This document shows, piece after piece, positions 17,683 through 26,302 of a DNA stretch of 64,000 bases. The position numbers and the translations under genes were made by a program. Each line of letters begins with the position of its first letter. Position 1 is the first letter of the stretch. This stretch comes from Bdellovibrionales bacterium GWA1_52_35 (lineage in GTDB: Bacteria; Bdellovibrionota; UBA1018): positions 1 through 64,000 of the forward strand of contig MEPO01000034.1 of assembly GCA_001769805.1 (NCBI GenBank). The letters run 5' to 3'. The notes beneath the pieces were generated by a model, which was not told the DNA's origin, ran no database searches, and was given only the letters and a program-made list of their open reading frames with translations.

Positions 17683-18479
17683 CGCAAATTTCGATAGTGT
17701 TACCGGTTGCCAGTCAGGTTCAGCTCACCCGGCGCTGTCTGGATTCCCTGCTGGCTGGGACGAGCATTGCCCGGGAGCTGATAGTCATTGATAATCATTC
17801 CACGGATGCAACTCCGGGGGTTCTCAATGAGTACGCGGTTAAATTTCGGGAGCAGGGCTGGGAGTTTTTCTGCCTGAAAAATGCTGAGAACGTCGGCTTC
17901 GGACGTGCCTGCAATCAGGGGCTTGCCGCGTCGCATGGAGACTTTGTCACTGTTTTGAGAAACGACGTCTGGCTGATGCCGGGCTGGGACGCGGTTCTTC
18001 TGCGAAGAATTCAACACCTTCGGGTCGATATGGTCGGTCCGCATATTGACGAATCTCCTTTTGACCCGGTTCGGATTCGCGAGAAGGCAAGTCATTTTGT
18101 TCGCAAGAACCACGGCAAAGTTTCGAAAGACTGGGTCTCGACCCTGATGTTCTTCCGACGCGAGGCCCTGCAGGCGCTGGGAGTTGAAGACGGCCCCTTT
18201 GATGAACGTTTCTCCTCCGCGTATGAAGACACGGATCTTCGTTACCGGATGGAAAAAGCCGGGATGACTTACCGGCAGGTTGCTGACTGTTATATCTGGC
18301 GTTTTTCAGGTCATCGTGCAGGCAATCGCGAAAAAACGGAAGTCTCTTCGGCGTATGAAGAAGACCTGAAGCTCTTCATTGGAAAATGGGGTTTTGATCC
18401 GTTGATGGGCGAAAATACGAGGAAAGCGCGTTTCCACCGCCGCTGGAAAAAATTCAAAAAGGCGCTGGGGCTATTTTGA
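17679..18479 (+). CDS. Family 2 glycosyltransferase
   Basis: 266 aa, GT-A fold. The N-terminus has the nucleotide-sugar site (ISIVLPV, ELIVIDNHSTDAT), then NVGFGRACNQGLAAS. The metal-binding DxD position reads RNDVWLMPGW, where the first Asp is replaced by Asn, as seen in some GT2 enzymes. A later FDERFSSAYEDTDLRYRMEKAG supplies the ED acceptor-site acidic pair. There is no membrane segment. It overlaps rimK by 4 nt (ATGA), implying coupling; whether the two act on the same product is unknown. Its 3' end overlaps the convergent gene by 9 nt. Confidence 0.87.
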   Translation: MTQISIVLPVASQVQLTRRCLDSLLAGTSIARELIVIDNHSTDATPGVLNEYAVKFREQGWEFFCLKNAENVGFGRACNQGLAASHGDFVTVLRNDVWLMPGWDAVLLRRIQHLRVDMVGPHIDESPFDPVRIREKASHFVRKNHGKVSKDWVSTLMFFRREALQALGVEDGPFDERFSSAYEDTDLRYRMEKAGMTYRQVADCYIWRFSGHRAGNREKTEVSSAYEEDLKLFIGKWGFDPLMGENTRKARFHRRWKKFKKALGLF

Positions 18480-18974
18480 GGCTTTTTGTACGAGCTGCTC
18501 CAGCCAGACTTGCTTTTCAGGTGGCAACCATTTCTTGATCTTCGAATAATCGAGGTTTGTTGCGCTCTCATTTCTGATCGCGCTCAGAACATCATTTGCG
18601 TCCAGCTCCGAACCTCGTTCCGCCTTGAGTGCACAGAAAAGTGAAAGTGAGGGGCGAAAGATGCGCCCTTTCGGACCGGTCTGAAGCAAAATCAGCTCGG
18701 CTTCCCAGCCTGCAAAACGGTGGAGAAAGAACTCGACTGACAAATTGATGAATTCGGGACCCATGCCCAAATGCTTGAGCGTGAATTGAAAAAGCTGATT
18801 CTGAGTCGCGTCTTTGCTGAGTGAGGGATGCTTGATAAAGGCCAAGTCAATGTCTTCAGTCGCGCGCTCGCCGTTATACTGAAGTTGGACCAGTGTTCCG
18901 CCTAGAAGAACCCAGTCGCCGCCAATATTTTGACTCAGTTCTCGTAATATCTTGTCTACTTTTGCTTTATCCAT
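18471..18974 (-). CDS. Nucleotidyltransferase-fold protein (AbiEii/MNT-like)
   Basis: 167 aa. The central VLLGGTLVQLQ followed by GERATEDIDLAF is the GG...(R/K)xTxDxD pattern of minimal nucleotidyltransferases and AbiEii-type proteins, with acidic residues for metal. A helical remainder contains DANDVLSAIRNE. Such proteins occur in toxin-antitoxin systems, but no adjacent AbiEi or HEPN partner is obvious. Its start is only 23 nt from the divergent start of the 83-aa gene at 18998. Function unassigned. Confidence 0.72.
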   Translation of the reverse strand: MDKAKVDKILRELSQNIGGDWVLLGGTLVQLQYNGERATEDIDLAFIKHPSLSKDATQNQLFQFTLKHLGMGPEFINLSVEFFLHRFAGWEAELILLQTGPKGRIFRPSLSLFCALKAERGSELDANDVLSAIRNESATNLDYSKIKKWLPPEKQVWLEQLVQKASK

Positions 18975-18991
18975 GAGGAATTTGCTAACCT
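18962..18991 (+). promoter_or_regulatory. Candidate promoter abutting the 83-aa gene
   Basis: TTGCTT (18962-18967), an 18-nt spacer and TAACCT (18986-18991) lie 6 nt before the ATG at 18998. Both elements are weak matches. If used, the transcript would start at the ATG and the promoter would overlap the divergent nucleotidyltransferase start. Confidence 0.3.
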
Positions 18992-18997
18992 CTAGTC

Positions 18998-19249
18998 ATG
19001 GTACCTGAGTGCGTAGAAAAGGCCAATCGCGTCCTGTCCGAAGCAGGCGAGGGCGGCATTACGCGTGAAAAGCTGGTCGCGTTCAGTACTATTTCAGCCT
19101 TCTGCCATCACTACCCAAGCCGCTCCACGGAGCTGCAGAGAAATCTTCTGAATCAGTTTTCGTGGATTCGGGAACGCGAGATGTCGCGCTATCTCAAACA
19201 GCGCAGAATCGCGTTGGTTCATATTCAGAATCAGCTCAACGTTTCTTGA
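18998..19249 (+). CDS. Small hypothetical protein
   Basis: 83 aa, not recognised. It is largely helical and basic toward the C-terminus (RNLLNQFSWIREREMSRYLKQRRIALVHIQNQLNVS), with a Cys-His-His cluster FCHHYPS in the middle. It has no signal peptide or membrane helix. There is no Shine-Dalgarno before the ATG. It diverges from the nucleotidyltransferase-fold gene with 23 nt between starts, so the two may be co-regulated. The frame has no overlapping competitor on the other strand, which supports it modestly. Confidence 0.5.
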   Translation: MVPECVEKANRVLSEAGEGGITREKLVAFSTISAFCHHYPSRSTELQRNLLNQFSWIREREMSRYLKQRRIALVHIQNQLNVS

Positions 19250-19363
19250 GACTAGTGAACATTCAAATTTCGTTGGGCTCCAACATTCCACGAGGCGTGA
19301 TCATAACCTTAATTATGAGATTCTATGTTTAAGGGTGCTTCGGCTGTATTTAATGCAGTTAAT

Positions 19364-20035
19364 CTACTTCTTCACGCACGAAGCCAGCACGACGTGAACT
19401 TGGTTGCGGTTGATCTTAAATGTTGCTTGGCAAATTTCACTGAAGCCGATTTCGTGGTGGGCCCGGTGCGCGGGGGTTTCGGCGACTGCTTTGACTTGTT
19501 CTTCCGGGAACTGTTCGAAGATATCCTTGCAGCAGGATATGAATTGCTTCTCGAGGGAAAGTGCCGGATCCGGTTTGATGAAACCGGGCTTGGAGCTGAG
19601 GTTCATAATCAAATTGCCCAGGGCCGCGTCTTTGTTTGTAGCCGCCAGCGCCTCGCTTGTGATCTTGCTTGGTTTTTTTCCGGCTGCTTTAAGCCTGGAG
19701 AGCATTTCTTTGTAAAGTTTGCCGGATATCCCATGACCCCGGAATTTTTCATTCACCTGAACAAAGCTAATCGTGATCTTGTCCGTGCCGTCGGCCTCGG
19801 GCCAGGTATAGTACTGAATATAACCCAGCTCCGCCGGTTTTGCTCCATTCACGCTTCCAGAAAGGGCCAAGCCGCCGTCCTCTTCCTCGGGGCGCATTCT
19901 GAAGCGCTCTTTCGAGAGCTTGAATTCCGGTTTCTCCTTGGCTGCCAAAAGTGACTTGGACACGCAACCGGGATCCGCGGGCCTGGCGTAGGACACGTTC
20001 TGCAAAAATATTAATACAAGAACAAAAGTGATCAC
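19364..20035 (-). CDS. Putatively exported GNAT-fold protein
   Basis: 223 aa from a GTG at 20035 that overlaps the psd stop as GTGA. The N-terminus (ITFVLVLIFLQNVSYA-RP) looks like a signal peptide. The middle carries the acetyl-CoA-binding GNAT motif: FVQVNEKFRGHGISGKLYKEMLSRL, with RGHGISG as the pyrophosphate loop, preceded by a beta strand DKITISF. The C-terminus has several Cys residues (CVSK, ISCCKDIF, EICQ, ASCVKK) that could form disulfides after export. GNAT enzymes normally act in the cytoplasm on acetyl-CoA, so export is odd; possibly the fold is reused. Substrate unknown. Confidence 0.7.
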   Translation of the reverse strand: MITFVLVLIFLQNVSYARPADPGCVSKSLLAAKEKPEFKLSKERFRMRPEEEDGGLALSGSVNGAKPAELGYIQYYTWPEADGTDKITISFVQVNEKFRGHGISGKLYKEMLSRLKAAGKKPSKITSEALAATNKDAALGNLIMNLSSKPGFIKPDPALSLEKQFISCCKDIFEQFPEEQVKAVAETPAHRAHHEIGFSEICQATFKINRNQVHVVLASCVKK

Positions 20036-20958
20036 CTCAGGCCGCCTTTCTTGGCAAGCGGCTCGCCCAGCCTGACCAGTGTCTCAAGACCACGCTCGGT
20101 ATTGCTCAAGAGATCGGCGTCAGGTTCCCACGCGCCGGGTTCTCCCAGGAGAATGACCGTCGAGCCGCCGAAAAGAAAGTAGCCCTTCTCATCGCCGCGC
20201 TCGAACATGACTTCTGACGAAGAATGGGCAGGATGGGTTTGTACAATGCGGCCCACACAGAGGGCGCCGACTTCGATATACGCGAGCCTCCCGAAATGCT
20301 CCGTCTGCAGAATCGAAATCTGGCGCTCGTTCGTGAGGAGAATATCATCGCGGTAAGTCAGCGCCGCGGGATTCACCGAATGAAGTTTGCCGTGAGCACG
20401 ATGAGTTTCGAGCGTCTTGCCCGAGTCGGGGTAATGGAAGCGGTGATAATCCACCGGACAAAGCCGTGCGAGGAGTGCTGGACCGCCGATGAAAGGCCGG
20501 GCGCGATCTTCACTTCCAAGAAGTGCGGCGGGTGAAAGCTGGGCTCCTTTGACCGGAAACCGGGAATTCGGGTCCGATTGCGCGTACGCGAAATAGCGGG
20601 CTTCACATGGAGCGGGCATCAGCTCGGGAGTTTCGTTGAACTTCCGCTGATTCGGTTTAAATCTCCGGATAAAGAAATCATTGAATGAAAGGAATACACT
20701 TGATTCGTATTCGTTCATCGGAATCTTGAATTGAGAAATGAAAGACTTGATCTTCCGACGACTCAGCGGTGAGGATTGGTAAAGTCCGTAAAGTTCGCTC
20801 AGGGCCCGGCCGGCCAGAACACTTTCGGCCAGAGCCTGTCCCGGACGGGTTCCATAAAGGAGCTGCACCCAGAGTTCACCGTAAACCTGCTCGACCTCTT
20901 CGCAAGCCTTTGCGCGGTTCCAGTAGCGAATTGCTTTTGGCTCGGGATAAAAAATCAT
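20032..20958 (-). CDS. psd: Phosphatidylserine decarboxylase proenzyme
   Basis: 308 aa from ATG 20958, one nt after the kdsC stop. It makes phosphatidylethanolamine from phosphatidylserine. Signatures are FNDFFIRRFKP near residue 93, PVDYHRFHYPDSG (about 168-180) and the self-cleavage site GYFLFGGSTVILL with GGST at 264-267. Cleavage before Ser266 would create the pyruvoyl group and split alpha and beta chains. Start sites further upstream lie inside kdsC and lack similarity. It is in the kdsB-pyrG-kdsA-kdsC run, so lipid and LPS core genes are transcribed together. Confidence 0.94.
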   Translation of the reverse strand: MIFYPEPKAIRYWNRAKACEEVEQVYGELWVQLLYGTRPGQALAESVLAGRALSELYGLYQSSPLSRRKIKSFISQFKIPMNEYESSVFLSFNDFFIRRFKPNQRKFNETPELMPAPCEARYFAYAQSDPNSRFPVKGAQLSPAALLGSEDRARPFIGGPALLARLCPVDYHRFHYPDSGKTLETHRAHGKLHSVNPAALTYRDDILLTNERQISILQTEHFGRLAYIEVGALCVGRIVQTHPAHSSSEVMFERGDEKGYFLFGGSTVILLGEPGAWEPDADLLSNTERGLETLVRLGEPLAKKGGLR

Positions 20959-20959
20959 A

Positions 20960-21514
20960 CTAATCGAGATAAGGGCCCAGTCCCTGTGCCACGCGAATCG
21001 CATCGGCAATCTCGCGAACCGCACCCCAGCCGCCGTGAACTTCAGTTACGTAATGGACGCGCGCCTTCACCGGTTCCACCGCCTGCGGGACCGTGGCGCT
21101 GAAGCCGACTTTTTCGATTACCGGAATGTCATAGAGGTCATCACCCATAAAAGCCATTTCGTCGTAAGGAAGTCCGGTGGCCGTCGCGATCTTTTCAAGC
21201 GCTTTGACCTTGTCTTCATCGCCGAGAAAGATGTGGGGAATTTTGAGAAATTCCATCCGCGTCCGAACGTCTTTGGAATCTCCACCGCTGATTGTTGCCA
21301 CCTGAATTCCGGCCTTCATCAGGAGCTTGAGGCCGTAGCCGTCTTTCACGTGGAAATGACGGGTCCAGCCGTGGCCATTCAACCAGAAGATCCGGCCATC
21401 TGTCATGATTCCGTCCACATCGAGGATCAGGATTTTAATTTTCTTCAGGCGATTCTGGATATCCGGGGTCTTGAGGAGTTTGCCCTGATCAGTGGAAGGA
21501 GTAGGAGGCAGCAT
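20960..21514 (-). CDS. kdsC: 3-deoxy-D-manno-octulosonate 8-phosphate phosphatase KdsC
   Basis: 184 aa, HAD superfamily. It removes phosphate from Kdo-8-P made by KdsA. The nucleophile motif ILILDVDGIMTDGRIFW is followed by the conserved HVKDGYGLKLLMKAGI, the motif II TISGGDS, and acidic motif FMGDDLYDIPVIEKVG. The lack of a large cap domain fits the tetrameric KdsC type. The start ATG follows kdsA with 3 nt between and psd follows with 1 nt between. Confidence 0.95.
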   Translation of the reverse strand: MLPPTPSTDQGKLLKTPDIQNRLKKIKILILDVDGIMTDGRIFWLNGHGWTRHFHVKDGYGLKLLMKAGIQVATISGGDSKDVRTRMEFLKIPHIFLGDEDKVKALEKIATATGLPYDEMAFMGDDLYDIPVIEKVGFSATVPQAVEPVKARVHYVTEVHGGWGAVREIADAIRVAQGLGPYLD

Positions 21515-21517
21515 CAG

Positions 21518-22372
21518 TTATTTCTCTTTCGGTAAAAGTTTGGGCTGATTCTTCACCAGCTCGTGAATCGCAAGAAGCTGCCGGACGAACGCACCCACAT
21601 GTTCCAGATAAAATGCATTCGCCGCATCACTCTTGGCTTCCGGCGGCCGGGGATGGCATTCCATGAACAAACCGTCGGCTCCTGCCGCGATTGCAGCCCG
21701 GGTGAGGGATTCCAGGTATTGGCGCTTCCCGCCGGTACTCTTTCCTCCGGGCCCTGCACCCGGACTCTGGACCGAATGAGTTGCATCGTAAATAACCGGT
21801 ACACCGAACTCCTTCATGCACTGAAAAGAAGTCATATCCACGACCAGCGTATTATAGCCGAACGAGGTTCCACGTTCGATCAGGTAAAACCAGTCACTGA
21901 TTGGAGCTTTGGAATCCGACTTCTTCTGAACAGCCATGACCTTTTCGACAATGTTCTTTGCGTCCGAAGGTGCCAGAAACTGGCCTTTTTTCACGTTTAA
22001 TTTGCGGCCATGGCGAAGCGCAGCCTCCGCGCCCGCAATGATCATATCCGTCTGCCGGCAGAGGAAAGCGGGAATCTGCAGAAAGTCGACAATTTGAGCA
22101 ACCGGCTCGGCTTGATCCGGAGTATGAAAGTCAGTCAGCAACTTCAATCCCGTCTTGGCGCGAATATTTGAGAGAATTGTCAGGCCGGCCTCCATCCCGG
22201 GCCCTCGAAAACCATCAATCGAGGTCCGGTTGGCTTTGTCAAAGGAAGCTTTGAAATAAAGATCAATTGGAAGACCCTGGAGCTGTCTTTTGAGCTCCTG
22301 TGCAATTTCGAGCGTAAGACCTTCATCTTCAATGACGCACGGGCCGGCGATAAGCGGGAAAAGTCTGGCCAT
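21518..22372 (-). CDS. kdsA: 2-dehydro-3-deoxyphosphooctonate aldolase (Kdo-8-P synthase) KdsA
   Basis: 284 aa. It condenses phosphoenolpyruvate and arabinose-5-phosphate. Diagnostic segments are LIAGPCVIE at the N-terminus, YFKASFDKANRTS, LTDFHTPDQAEPVA, DFLQIPAFLCRQTD, NVKKGQFLAP and VIYDATHSVQ. A Cys is present in the AGPCVIE strand. It lies 6 nt after pyrG. Confidence 0.97.
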   Translation of the reverse strand: MARLFPLIAGPCVIEDEGLTLEIAQELKRQLQGLPIDLYFKASFDKANRTSIDGFRGPGMEAGLTILSNIRAKTGLKLLTDFHTPDQAEPVAQIVDFLQIPAFLCRQTDMIIAGAEAALRHGRKLNVKKGQFLAPSDAKNIVEKVMAVQKKSDSKAPISDWFYLIERGTSFGYNTLVVDMTSFQCMKEFGVPVIYDATHSVQSPGAGPGGKSTGGKRQYLESLTRAAIAAGADGLFMECHPRPPEAKSDAANAFYLEHVGAFVRQLLAIHELVKNQPKLLPKEK

Positions 22373-22378
22373 AAAATT

Positions 22379-24040
22379 CTATCCAATGCCTTTGAGTTTG
22401 CGTTGAACCTGCTTCGAGCCGTCACAAACCGCTTTGATGAAGGCGTTGAACAAAGGATGCGGTTGCAGCGGCTTGCTGAGGAATTCCGGATGAAACTGAC
22501 AACCCAGGAACCAGGGATGATTGGGGAGTTCCACCATTTCGACTAATTCCACCCCGGTTTCCTTGTCGATGTTCTTGCCGGAAACAACCAGACCTTTTTC
22601 CTCGATTTCCTTCCTGAAGGTATTTGAAACCTCGAAGCGGTGCCGGTGGCGTTCTGAAATCAGCTCGCGGCCGTAAGCGGAATAAGCCCGGGTGGGTTTG
22701 CCATTGTATTTGGAAAGAATTTGGCAGGGATAAGCACCCAGTCGCATCGTGCCGCCCTTATCCGTTACGGATTTTTGGGATTCCATGATGTCGATGACAT
22801 TCTCTTGAGATTCAGTTTTGAATTCAGCAGAATTGGCGCTTTTCAAGCCGGCCATATTCCTTGCGAACTCAATCACGGCGAGTTGCATTCCAAGGCAAAT
22901 CCCAAAGAAGGGGACGTTTTCTGTCCGGGCGTATTCGATGGCCTTGATCTTGCCTTCGATGCCACGCTCTCCGAAGCCGCCGGGGACAAGAATGCCGTCG
23001 ACTGATTTCAGGAGTTCGGTATTGCCGTTTTCGATTTCCTCCGAATCAATGTAGACCATGTTCACCTTTGCGTCATTGGACACGCCGCCGTGGACGAGGG
23101 CTTCTGAAAGGGATTTGTAGCTGTCGCGCCAATCCGTGTACTTTCCGACGATTCCGATGGTCACCGTACGTTTGGGCTGACGGATCTTTTCGACCATATT
23201 TTTCCATTGCGAAAGGTCCGGGCGACCTCCCCAGATGCCGAGCTTTTCGGCGATCTTCTCGTCCAGGAATTCTTCATGGTAGTAAATCGGCACTTCATAA
23301 ATGTTGCTGACATCCGTGGCGCTGAAAACATGATCACCCGAAACGTTGCAGAAAAGGCCGATCTTGTCCTTGACGTCTTTGGGGAGCTTGCGATCTGACC
23401 GGCAGAGAAGCACGTCGGGCTGTATTCCGATTTCGCGCAGTTCTTTGACACTGTGCTGAGTCGGTTTGGTTTTGAGTTCTCCGGCGGCAGCAATATAGGG
23501 TACCAGGGTCAGGTGAACGAAAACGACATTCTCCGCTCCTTCTTCCGTTCTCATCTGCCGGATGGCTTCGAGGAAAGGGAGGCTTTCGATATCGCCGACC
23601 GTGCCACCGACTTCAACGATCGCCAGGTCCGCGCTCTCAACCGCTTCGCGGAGATGTTTTTTGATTTCGTCGGTGATGTGCGGGATGACCTGGACTGTTT
23701 TGCCCAGATAACCGCCCGCGCGCTCGCGACGGATCACGGCATCGTAAATCCGGCCGGTCGTAAAGCTGTTCTTGCGCGTGAAGTGCGCGTTTTGGACAAA
23801 TCGGGAGTAATGGCCGAGGTCCAAGTCGGTTTCCGCACCGTCATCCAGAACAAATACTTCTCCATGCTGGAAGGGGCTCATCGTGCCGGGGTCCACATTC
23901 AGGTAAGGATCCATTTTCACCATGGTGACTTTGATCCCGCGCTGTTCCAGCAGCATTCCAATTGAGGCGGCCGCTATGCCCTTGCCGATACTGGAGAGGA
24001 CGCCGCCCGTTACAAAGATGTATTTTTTGTGTTTAGCCAT
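22379..24040 (-). CDS. pyrG: CTP synthase PyrG
   Basis: 553 aa, standard length. It aminates UTP to CTP. The N-terminal synthetase domain starts [17 protein letters not shown] with the P-loop, then [21 protein letters not shown]. The C-terminal class I glutamine amidotransferase has PGGFGERG, nucleophile [18 protein letters not shown] and CQFHPEF for the His-Glu part of the triad. AGGAG precedes the ATG. Its place between kdsB and kdsA is sensible because KdsB consumes CTP; this pairing is common in Gram-negatives. Confidence 0.98.
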   Translation of the reverse strand: MAKHKKYIFVTGGVLSSIGKGIAAASIGMLLEQRGIKVTMVKMDPYLNVDPGTMSPFQHGEVFVLDDGAETDLDLGHYSRFVQNAHFTRKNSFTTGRIYDAVIRRERAGGYLGKTVQVIPHITDEIKKHLREAVESADLAIVEVGGTVGDIESLPFLEAIRQMRTEEGAENVVFVHLTLVPYIAAAGELKTKPTQHSVKELREIGIQPDVLLCRSDRKLPKDVKDKIGLFCNVSGDHVFSATDVSNIYEVPIYYHEEFLDEKIAEKLGIWGGRPDLSQWKNMVEKIRQPKRTVTIGIVGKYTDWRDSYKSLSEALVHGGVSNDAKVNMVYIDSEEIENGNTELLKSVDGILVPGGFGERGIEGKIKAIEYARTENVPFFGICLGMQLAVIEFARNMAGLKSANSAEFKTESQENVIDIMESQKSVTDKGGTMRLGAYPCQILSKYNGKPTRAYSAYGRELISERHRHRFEVSNTFRKEIEEKGLVVSGKNIDKETGVELVEMVELPNHPWFLGCQFHPEFLSKPLQPHPLFNAFIKAVCDGSKQVQRKLKGIG

Positions 24041-24061
24041 TTCGAGAACTCCTGTCTTAAC

Positions 24062-24802
24062 CTACTTTAAAATGTTCCGAACGTGCTCCAAATCCGCTGC
24101 CGTGTCTACGCCAATCGAGTGGAATTCAATTTCCGCGATTCCGATGGGTAAGCCATTTTCCAGTGCACGCAATTGCTCAAGTACCTCCGCCCTCTCGATC
24201 GAAGAAGAGGGCAGCGCGCGGAATTTCATCAGCGCCTCGCGCGTATAAACATAAAGGCCGACATGCCGGCGGCAGATAAAGGCTTCACCCGCAGCGGGCT
24301 CCGGTCCCCGGCTGTAAGGGATGGGATGACGGGAAAAGTAGATCGCACGTCCGTTCTGATCGGCAAGGACCTTGACCACCGAGGGATCGTGAAGTTCCGC
24401 GCTCGATTTGAGGGAGGTCATCACGGTGCCCATCGCGAAACGTCCGGACCGGACGAGTTCAATTCCGGCTTCAATCGCTTTCGGCTCCATGAGCGGCTCA
24501 TCGCCCTGGACATTCACATAAATCGCGGCGGGAATCTGGTCGGCAACCGCCGCGACGCGATCCGTACCGCTGGTGATTTTGGTTGATGTCAGGACCGCTT
24601 CACCCCCGAACCCTTCCACGATATCGACGATGGATTGGTCATCGGTCGCGACCACGATCCGGTCGATTCCGCGCGCGAGGCGAGTGCGCTCATAAACCCA
24701 TTGGATCATCGTTTTTCCATTGATGTCGATAAGCGGTTTTGCAAAGAGTCGGGTCGACCCGAGGCGGGCTGGGATGACGGCTATGACAGGGAGGGGTTGC
24801 AT
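24062..24802 (-). CDS. kdsB: CMP-Kdo synthetase KdsB
   Basis: 246 aa. It activates Kdo with CTP for lipid A core assembly. Signatures are VIAVIPARLGSTRLFAKPLIDINGK at the N-terminus, IVVATDD, SGTDRVAAVA, NVQGDEPLM, AIYFSRHPIPY, HVGLYVYTREAL and IERAEVLEQLRALENG. It is first gene of the kdsB-pyrG-kdsA-kdsC-psd-GNAT run. The ATG has no Shine-Dalgarno and lies 6 nt after a -10-like element. Confidence 0.96.
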   Translation of the reverse strand: MQPLPVIAVIPARLGSTRLFAKPLIDINGKTMIQWVYERTRLARGIDRIVVATDDQSIVDIVEGFGGEAVLTSTKITSGTDRVAAVADQIPAAIYVNVQGDEPLMEPKAIEAGIELVRSGRFAMGTVMTSLKSSAELHDPSVVKVLADQNGRAIYFSRHPIPYSRGPEPAAGEAFICRRHVGLYVYTREALMKFRALPSSSIERAEVLEQLRALENGLPIGIAEIEFHSIGVDTAADLEHVRNILK

Positions 24803-24808
24803 GAACAG

Positions 24809-24837
24809 AGATTAGTGGAGGTGGCATGGGCGGTCAA
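24809..24837 (-). promoter_or_regulatory. Sigma-70-like promoter abutting kdsB (predicted leaderless)
   Basis: TTGACC (24837-24832), a 17-nt spacer and TAATCT (24814-24809) on the minus strand are followed by exactly 6 nt and the kdsB ATG, so the predicted +1 is the A of the start codon. No ribosome-binding site is present. Confidence 0.55.
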
Positions 24838-24874
24838 GTCACCCGGGCGTCTATATCTGCTTCGACGCAACGAG

Positions 24875-26302
24875 TTAATGCATCTTTTTCTCTGCAGGGG
24901 CGCCTGTTGGTGCTTCGGCTATGGTGACGGCGTTCCGAGTGGCCCGTTTGGAGCTGTACATAGCGTGATCGGCAGCATCGATAATGGCCTGTTTGCTGGA
25001 AGCATGATCCGGAAACAATGCTACGCCGATGGAAACCGTGAACCTCAGGTTCAGCTTGTCTTCTTCGAGAAAGATCTGCTTCTCAACCGTGGCTCGAATG
25101 CGTTCGGCTACAGTTTTGGCGGTAATCAGATCACAAGGGGATAGCACGGCGACGAACTCGTCTCCGCCATAGCGAAAAACGATATCCGAATCGCGAACCA
25201 GGCGGCGCAGGACGGCGCCGAGCTCAAACAGGATTTTCGTTCCTACCAGGTGGCCGTGGCCATCGTTGATTTTTTTGAAATGATCAGCATCGATGAAGAG
25301 CACAGCGAAGGAGCGCTTCTGGCCTTCAGCCTGGGTGATCTCCCGCTCAAGGATGTAATTGAGGTAACGGGTGTTATAAAGCCCGGTGGCATCATCCACA
25401 TAGACCAGGCGATGTACCCCCATGTACTGGTCGATGTTTTTCCCGGTCAACTCGATTTGAGTCCTCAGCATCCCGATCCGACCCTCAAAGGCTTCGAGCG
25501 AGGGCGGTGTTTCCGGCGAAAGACAGACCAGAGCATATTTGCGAGGACCGGCACATTGGAAGCGGAAGATGAACAGCCTGGGGGAGAGCTGATTTTTCTC
25601 GATGAACTGATAAACACTCGAATGATCCGAAACCGCATCCATGATCCGGTTGCCCTGGACGGCAATATCCAGGACTTCTTCCATCGCGCGACCCTGTTCG
25701 CCGGTTTTAAGCGGGGTCGCCACTCGGGTCGCGACACTTTGGTCCTCCGCAATCGCGTAAATCGCAGAATAGGCACAGTCCAGCTCCCGGGCAAAATAGC
25801 TTTGAACGATGCTGAAAATTTTCGATAGCTCCAAAGAAGCGGAGATGAGTTGACAGCTGTTCAGGAGGTTGATGAGGCTCGAAATACCGGAATTTTCGCC
25901 GAAGACTTCCTTGCGGTCGAGACCGCGTTTGATCGCAAGTTGGAAGGTTTCGAGCTTGACCGGCTTTTTCAGATAATCTTCCGCACCCATTCGAATAGCG
26001 GTCACGGCCTGTTCCACCGTGGCGCGCTCGGAGATGACGATCACGCTCGTAACCGGGCTGATCCGTTTGATCTGTTCAAGAAGGGCAAGACCGTTGGGTG
26101 CGGTCAGGGGGGAACCCAAAGGCGGATCCAGCACCACCAGATGATAATTCGAGCGTGCAATCCAATCGAGGGAATCATCCGTTCGGCTGATGACGTCCAC
26201 CGTGCAGTTGGCCACCTCGCGGATCAGATCCGCATAGAGCTCGCTCTGTTTGGGGTCTTCTTCCACCAAAAGCACTCGATAAAGAATATTCGCAAGAGTC
26301 AT
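24875..26302 (-). CDS. Response regulator with GAF-like and GGDEF (diguanylate cyclase) domains
   Basis: 475 aa. Receiver domain at ~8-128 has LVEEDP acidic pocket, phospho-acceptor D59 (VVLDPP), switch Ser91 and K113 in YLKKPV. Residues ~140-295 look like a GAF-type sensor. The GGDEF domain follows (YVDDATGLYN at 301, FIDADHFKKINDGHGH, active-site YGGDEF at 378-383). RDSD at 370-373, five residues before GGDEF, is the inhibitory RxxD site for c-di-GMP feedback. It should make c-di-GMP from GTP under control of phosphorylation and perhaps a ligand. Its ATG shares one base with the stop of the upstream pseudo-receiver gene (TAATG). Confidence 0.93.
   Translation of the reverse strand: MTLANILYRVLLVEEDPKQSELYADLIREVANCTVDVISRTDDSLDWIARSNYHLVVLDPPLGSPLTAPNGLALLEQIKRISPVTSVIVISERATVEQAVTAIRMGAEDYLKKPVKLETFQLAIKRGLDRKEVFGENSGISSLINLLNSCQLISASLELSKIFSIVQSYFARELDCAYSAIYAIAEDQSVATRVATPLKTGEQGRAMEEVLDIAVQGNRIMDAVSDHSSVYQFIEKNQLSPRLFIFRFQCAGPRKYALVCLSPETPPSLEAFEGRIGMLRTQIELTGKNIDQYMGVHRLVYVDDATGLYNTRYLNYILEREITQAEGQKRSFAVLFIDADHFKKINDGHGHLVGTKILFELGAVLRRLVRDSDIVFRYGGDEFVAVLSPCDLITAKTVAERIRATVEKQIFLEEDKLNLRFTVSIGVALFPDHASSKQAIIDAADHAMYSSKRATRNAVTIAEAPTGAPAEKKMH

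Noticed and set aside
19325-19954. Plus-strand open frame of ~200 codons opposite the GNAT-fold gene
   Set aside because: The minus strand has a signal peptide, a GNAT motif and a GTGA overlap with psd; the plus frame has none of these.
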